Source: Anaeromyces robustus (taxonomy: Eukaryota; Neocallimastigomycota; Neocallimastigomycetes; Neocallimastigales; Neocallimastigaceae). Taken from it: a DNA stretch of 64,000 nucleotides. The stretch is taken from positions 1 through 64,000 of the forward strand of contig MCFG01000024.1 in the NCBI GenBank assembly GCA_002104895.1, in the 5' to 3' direction. Below the pieces are notes generated by a model, which saw only the letters and a list, made by a program, of their open reading frames with translations, searched no databases and was not told the origin of the DNA. A program made the translations under genes and the position numbers. Shown one piece after another: positions 59,316 through 64,000 of this stretch. How positions within the stretch are numbered: position 1 is the first letter of the stretch; each line of letters begins with the position of its first letter.

Positions 59316-62014
59316 TTTATTTTATTTTATTTTATTTTATTTTATTTTATTTTATTTTATTTTATTTTATTTTATTTTATTTTATTTTATTTTATTTTAT
59401 TTTATTTTATTTTATTTTATTTTATTTTATTTTATTTTATTTTATTTTATTTTATTTTATTTTATTTTATTTTATTTTATTTTATTTATTTTACTATATA
59501 TTATATTATATATTATACTATATATTATACTATATTTTATAAATAATATTTATTTTTAAATTTATATATATTTCAAATATTTTACCAAAGCAGAAACTGG
59601 ATATTCTTCACTACCATCTTCTTTTTTTGTATATGCACGTAATGGTATTGTCATTCCAGCATTCTATTAAATTATATTTAATTTTAATTATTAAAAAAAA
59701 TAAATTTTATTAATAATAAAATAAATATTTAATATATTTCTGATATTAAATAATATAATATTATTAAAACACTTACATATTTTGATTCACGTTTATATAA
59801 ATCAAGGTAAAACTTTAATTATATTAATATCATTTTTATAAAATTTAAAAAAAAAATTAGTAATCATAATAAAATTATTTTTATAAAATTTAAAAAAAAA
59901 TTAGTATAAATAAAATTATTAATTTATTATTTAAAAAGAATAATAAATAAATGAATATATAAGATAAAAATTAAAATATTAATTATTTTTTATTTAATTT
60001 TTAATATTACTGTTCCCATAAAGTTATTAGTTTTGCTATCATAAACTTCATATTGTTGAACATCATCATCCCAAACTGATGGGTTTTCATTTTTAATACA
60101 TTTTATTGAGTAAAGTTCTTCAAAAATTTTAATAATTTCTGAAACACTACTATCTATTGGGAAATATTCTTTTACTTCTTCATAATCTATGTTGTACTCT
60201 TTTTCCATATAAATTCTAATGTTTATATAAATAAATTATATATTTTTTTTATATATACATTATTATTACATTTATATTTATATTTATATTTATATCGATA
60301 TTGATATTGATATTAATATTGATATTTATATTTATATATTTATTTAAATATAAATATTTTAAAAAATGTACCTATTATAGTAATAATAGTCCCACATACC
60401 AAGATCACTAGTTGTTTCATTTAATTTAATTTTTTCATCATTTTTTAATTCTAATAATTTATTAATATGATTTTTAAATATTAGTTTAAGTCTTTGTTTT
60501 AAATCTTCTAAAAAGTTTAAAACTGTTTTTAAATCTTTAGCCATGTAATCTTTGAGTTGATAATCACTAAAAGTTTCATAACCTGAAGCTTTAGCAATTT
60601 CAGTTCTTTATTCATTATTATTTTAAACAACATTTAAAAAAAATAAATATATATATATATATATATATATAAATTTTTTTGTTTGATATAAATAATATAA
60701 ATTAAAAAAAATATATTTATTAAATTATTTTTAATTTTTATAATTTGTAGTAATATTTTTAAATTTATATTATTTATAATATTATTTTTTTTTTTAAATT
60801 TTAATTTTTATTATTTATAATTTTAAAATTGTATACCTAATATTAATTATTTCTTTCATACGCTCAGCATTGGATTCACAAATTTTATCTTGAATATTTT
60901 TTAAAGTTCTTCTAGTATTTTCATTTTTGGCGTAATACATTATATTACCAGAGTTTGAATCATTAGCTTTAATAATATAAGCTTCTTTACCATCTTTAGT
61001 TGTTTTTTCATAATTATCTAACATATCTTTTGAAAGTCCATCTAATTCATCTTCACTAAAAACGACTGTTGTTTTATCTTTATATATATAAATTAATTTA
61101 AAATCAATGGTTAAATAGATAAATAGTAAAAATTAATAATTAAATAATAATAAAAATTAATAATTAAATAATAAAAATTAATAATTAAATAATAAAAACT
61201 AATAATTAAATAATAAAAATTAATAATTAAAATAATAATCTTTTATATTTATATAATTATTAATATATATATAAAATGAAAAGAATAATATTAATATTAA
61301 TATATAATTATATAATTATATAATATGTAAAATACCATTGTGAAGACAATCTTGAAAATCAACTATAATGTCTGCTATTTCTTTTTCAAGCTCTTTAATC
61401 TTTGGATCTACATTAAGTTTACTAAATAAAGAATTAATATAACTAAGTAATCTAATATCTTCTGGATCTTTAGGATAACTAAATTTTCCAATACCAATAT
61501 TTTCAAATACTTTTATAGCCTTTGAAGCAACTTGTGCAATTGCATTAAATTTAGTTTCATTTAATAAATATACACAATTTGTTACAGCATATCTAACATC
61601 TAGATCTTTTGGTAAAGATGATAATCCATATGACATATAAAATAATGTATTTTCTATATCATTTTCCATATAAAAAAATGGAGAAATAATAGATTCAAAT
61701 GAACATTCTTCATCAGGAACTAATAATAACTTTTTAGTAGTATCTGAGTAGCTATTAATCTTTGTAGTACAGAAAGTATTAATTTCTTCTGGAGTCATGT
61801 CCCAATTTAATGATTGTTCAAAAGGAATATTAATGTTTTCATTTTTAATATCATTAGATATTTCCTTTTCTGGATTTTTAGCTTTATTTAAACATTTTTT
61901 TTTAATAATACGAATATTTGACTTATTATCAATATTCTTATTGATAGGAGAAGATAAAGCATTCAATATCAAAATAGTAAAAACTAAAATAATTTTGACA
62001 CTTTTCGAATGCAT
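57508..62014 (-). CDS. Secreted M3-family (thimet oligopeptidase-like) zinc metallopeptidase, copy 2; 9 exons, 720 residues
   Basis: Exons (minus strand order): 62014-61336, 61077-60837, 60605-60372, 60215-60011, 59812-59777, 59663-59586, 58510-58334, 58244-57968, 57743-57508. Each exon has exactly the length of its partner in copy 1, so the frame is kept over 2163 bases. Signal peptide, HEFGHLLH (516-523) and the third zinc ligand (SEVPSQM, E545) are present. Substitutions are concentrated around the active-site helix, where SDLIVFVHEF becomes DDLKTLIHEF and the IESIYRSDYTE region becomes LESIQQYDYSE. They also cluster in the late N-terminal exon (around FKYCLQNG/FQDCLHNG). The gene is therefore probably functional, and its specificity may have drifted. 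The loop before YYTYLW again lacks GGYxAG (VDFMPS). The intron after exon 6 (58511-59585) is enlarged by a microsatellite. Confidence 0.92.
58558..59494. repeat. Giant TTTTA microsatellite in an intron of M3 copy 2
   Basis: About 180 TTTTA units, broken by a poly-T run of about 33 bases near 59280-59313 and a few TTTATTTTA slips. It fills most of intron 6, on the template strand of the gene (TAAAA in the message). Confidence 0.95.
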
Positions 62015-62946
62015 TTTCTTTTATAAATCTTAAATAAAAAATAAAAAATGAATATTATATTATATTATATTATATTATATTAATTTTTTTATTTTTAAAT
62101 ATTAAATAAAAAAAAACAAGATTTCTATTTAAAAAATATTAATGCCTATTTTTTATATATTTTTATATATAATAATATATAATTCTTTTGTTTTTTTTTT
62201 CTTTTTTTTTTTTTGTTTATAATTTGCAGTGAAATTTCATTCAATTTATACTTTTTATATTATTACTAGATAAATAATTTCGTAATTTTATAATATATTA
62301 AAAATTATACATAATAGAATGTTCTATAATTCTATAAACTATTATGATATTACAAAAAATTCCTTACCCAATTAATTTAATTTTATAATTTATGAAAAAT
62401 TAAAATTGTTAAAAATTAAAAATTGTGTTTCTAATATTTTTTTAATTATTATAATATTTAAGTAGTATAGTTGTATACAACATATAAAAAACTTAAAAAT
62501 ATACACTTTATTATTTATTATTATTCTTTTAAAAAATATATTAATATTTCCTTATTAATATTTATTATATTTATAAAATTGTCTGGAATTATTTATTATC
62601 AATTCCAAAATATATTACTGAAAATGAAATTAAAAACTGTGGTCAATTCTTATAGAATATTCAAAATTTGAAATTTTTTTCATTTTTTCTTTAAATATAA
62701 TATCATTATTAAATAATCAAAACAATTATCATAAAACTTATTCCAATCTTTACATATAATATATATAAATAAAAAAATGATTAAGAAATATCTTTAGAAA
62801 TATTTCCTATTTACTCTTAATTTACAACAATTATAATTATTTTATTAAAAAAAATAATATTTTTTTATCTTTTAAATATATATATTGTTCATATCTTGTT
62901 CATATATTAGTTTTTAGTATATTATTTTATTTTAATAACCACTTTA

Positions 62947-62950
<4 letters not shown>
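62015..62950. other. Duplicated upstream region of M3 copy 2
   Basis: Counterpart of 53464-54412. Conserved patches include TTTGCAGTGAAATTTCATTC near 62223 and TTCTTATAGAATATTC near 62646, and the block ends before the ATT array at 62951. No gene is seen. Confidence 0.7.

Positions 62951-63010
<60 letters not shown>
62951..63010. repeat. ATT microsatellite at the right border of duplication copy 2
   Basis: About 20 ATT units. Confidence 0.92.
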
Positions 63011-63013
<3 letters not shown>

Positions 63014-63036
63014 TGGTACAAATTATATAACTCTAG

Positions 63037-63115
63037 TTACTTTTTTTTTCGAAGTCCTGTACTTTCTAATTCTTTGATATTGAATTCTTCTTTAATTTTA
63101 ACTGTTTCAATAGTA
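63037..63115 (-). CDS. Possible terminal exon of an unrecognised gene
   Basis: The minus strand offers an acceptor (TTTATAG) at 63116-63117, then 26 codons reading TIETVKIKEEFNIKELESTG and a basic end, stopping at 63037. Codon content looks like protein rather than AT filler. The partner exon upstream could not be fixed: a 27-base candidate (FIPLIPYLL, about 63239-63265) has splice sites but the wrong phase. No family is recognised. Confidence 0.35.
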
Positions 63116-63326
63116 CTATAAATAAATAACTAACTAAAAATATTTTTAAATAAAAGATACTACAAATTTATAATGTATATATCTACTAAAGTTTTTAATT
63201 ATATTATATCATAAATTGGTACTAGTATAATCTTACCAATAAATAAGGTATTAAAGGAATGAACTATAATAAAAGTATCTTATTATACTTGGTTATAACT
63301 ATATCCATATCTTAATTTTAATTTAG

Positions 63327-63426
63327 GTATAAAATAAATTATAACTACTATTATAAATGCAATTCAATAATAGCATATATGAATGAAAAAGATTCAAAAG
63401 GTTCAAGAGGATGTCCTTTAAATGTG
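63327..63426 (+). CDS. Possible internal exon of an unrecognised gene
   Basis: Bounded by an acceptor ATTTAG and a strong donor GTAAGT, open in one frame. It reads NYYYKCNSIIAYMNEKDSKG and then SRGCPLNV. The C/G content is above that of the flanks. Neither a preceding nor a following exon is clear, so it may be an eroded remnant. Confidence 0.35.
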
Positions 63427-63853
63427 GTAAGTGATAATAATAATCATTTGAAAATTAGATATTTAAATATGCTTCTTTTTTCTTTAATAAGATAGAATTC
63501 ATTTAATATCATCAAAAATCTTTTCATATTATTCTCAAATAAAATAAAGAAAATATTTCTATATTAACTACACTTTTAACATATTATGAAAAAATTTTTA
63601 TTAATCAAAATATTTTAATTTTTTCCTTTCTTGTCGTAATAACAGTTTTGAAAATAATTCATTTCGATATAGGGGAAGGAACAGAAGTAATAAATACCGC
63701 ATTTAAATTGAACATTTTTTATAAAAATACAGAACATATGAATATTTGTTCTTTACTTTGTGAGATTTGAGAATTTTTTTTTTTATTGTTTTAACAAAAA
63801 AACGAATACTGGTTATATACAAACTTAAGTTGATGTTCAATCGATATAAATTT

Positions 63854-63989
63854 ACTATCCTTCAACATTAAAAATCTTGACATCGAACCAATATGATGTA
63901 ACGTAGTAATAATATCTAATCATGATATTATTATCATTAGAAGGTATATTATTTTGAATATCAAGGTCTTCTGAGTGAACTTTATCAAA
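63854..63989 (-). CDS. Possible exon or gene remnant at the right edge
   Basis: An open minus-strand stretch of about 44 codons between stops reads VHSEDLDIQNNIPSNDNN and, further on, YYYYVTSYWFDVKIFNVEG. It has coding-like composition but no ATG at its head, and it is close to the window end. It may be the last exon of a gene that continues to the right. Not recognised. Confidence 0.35.
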
Positions 63990-64000
63990 TCATATATTCG

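Larger units (their letters stand above)
56678..62935 (+). repeat. Direct duplication, copy 2 (M3 peptidase block)
   Basis: Same content and order as 48478-54412. It is longer because of the TTTTA array at 58558-59494, and shorter in several other arrays. Confidence 0.92.

Noticed and set aside
63239-63265. 27-base exon FIPLIPYLL preceding the exon-like piece at 63115
   Set aside because: Splice sites are present but the phase would run into a stop in the next exon.

Overview
The window is extremely AT-rich nuclear DNA from a eukaryote with many short GT-AG introns and dense simple repeats. Most likely it is an anaerobic gut fungus (Neocallimastigomycota). This rests on the combination of gene types: a bacterial-type solute-binding domain joined to a class C GPCR, a TmcB-like membrane protein, a leucine-rich-repeat receptor relic ending in an LPSYDEI tail, expanded LOR-domain genes, ankyrin relics, and secreted M13 and M3 metallopeptidases. 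The genus cannot be settled from the sequence alone.

Layout. 1-715 (-): 5'-lacking fragment of an M13 (neprilysin-like) peptidase that runs off the left edge. 716-4436: non-coding, with a long tetranucleotide repeat block. 4437-6176 (+): half-size ABCA-type transporter with a degraded ATPase. 7570-8196 (-): first LOR-domain gene. 9290-14637 (-): small tandem family of a secreted acidic protein, one copy intact (10637-12013) and two decayed. 14964-15745: scraps of other genes. 16391-24508 (+): one 32-exon gene for a 1224-residue TmcB-like membrane protein, whose frame closes exactly through every splice. 25445-46285 (-): LOR cluster (four intact genes plus one at 45647, one broken by a one-base slip, one truncated relic), interrupted by an ankyrin relic and by a five-exon gene (34355-37141) for a 675-residue solute-binding-protein/GPCR fusion. 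47042-47674 (-): intronless gene of bacterial or phage character. 48478-62935: two copies of a roughly 6-kb direct duplication, each holding a complete nine-exon, 720-residue secreted M3 peptidase gene. Between the two copies are a decayed LRR receptor, a long ATT run and a dispersed repeat. 63000-64000: three exon-like pieces of unrecognised genes.

How the genes fit together. Nothing here is an operon. The surviving genes suggest an organism that senses and digests extracellular protein or other nutrients: secreted peptidases (M13, M3 twice), a nutrient-binding receptor, a transporter-like protein and a large TmcB-like membrane protein. The LOR proteins are probably intracellular, and their role in this lineage is unknown. 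The region is a typical fast-changing segment: tandem gene families at several stages of decay, microsatellites that expand inside introns, and inverted repeats at segment boundaries.

Exon structures were worked out by hand from open frames, GT/AG sites and phase. The exon lengths of the receptor and M3 genes sum to multiples of three, and so do those of the TmcB-like gene. Family names come from motif recognition, not database searches.
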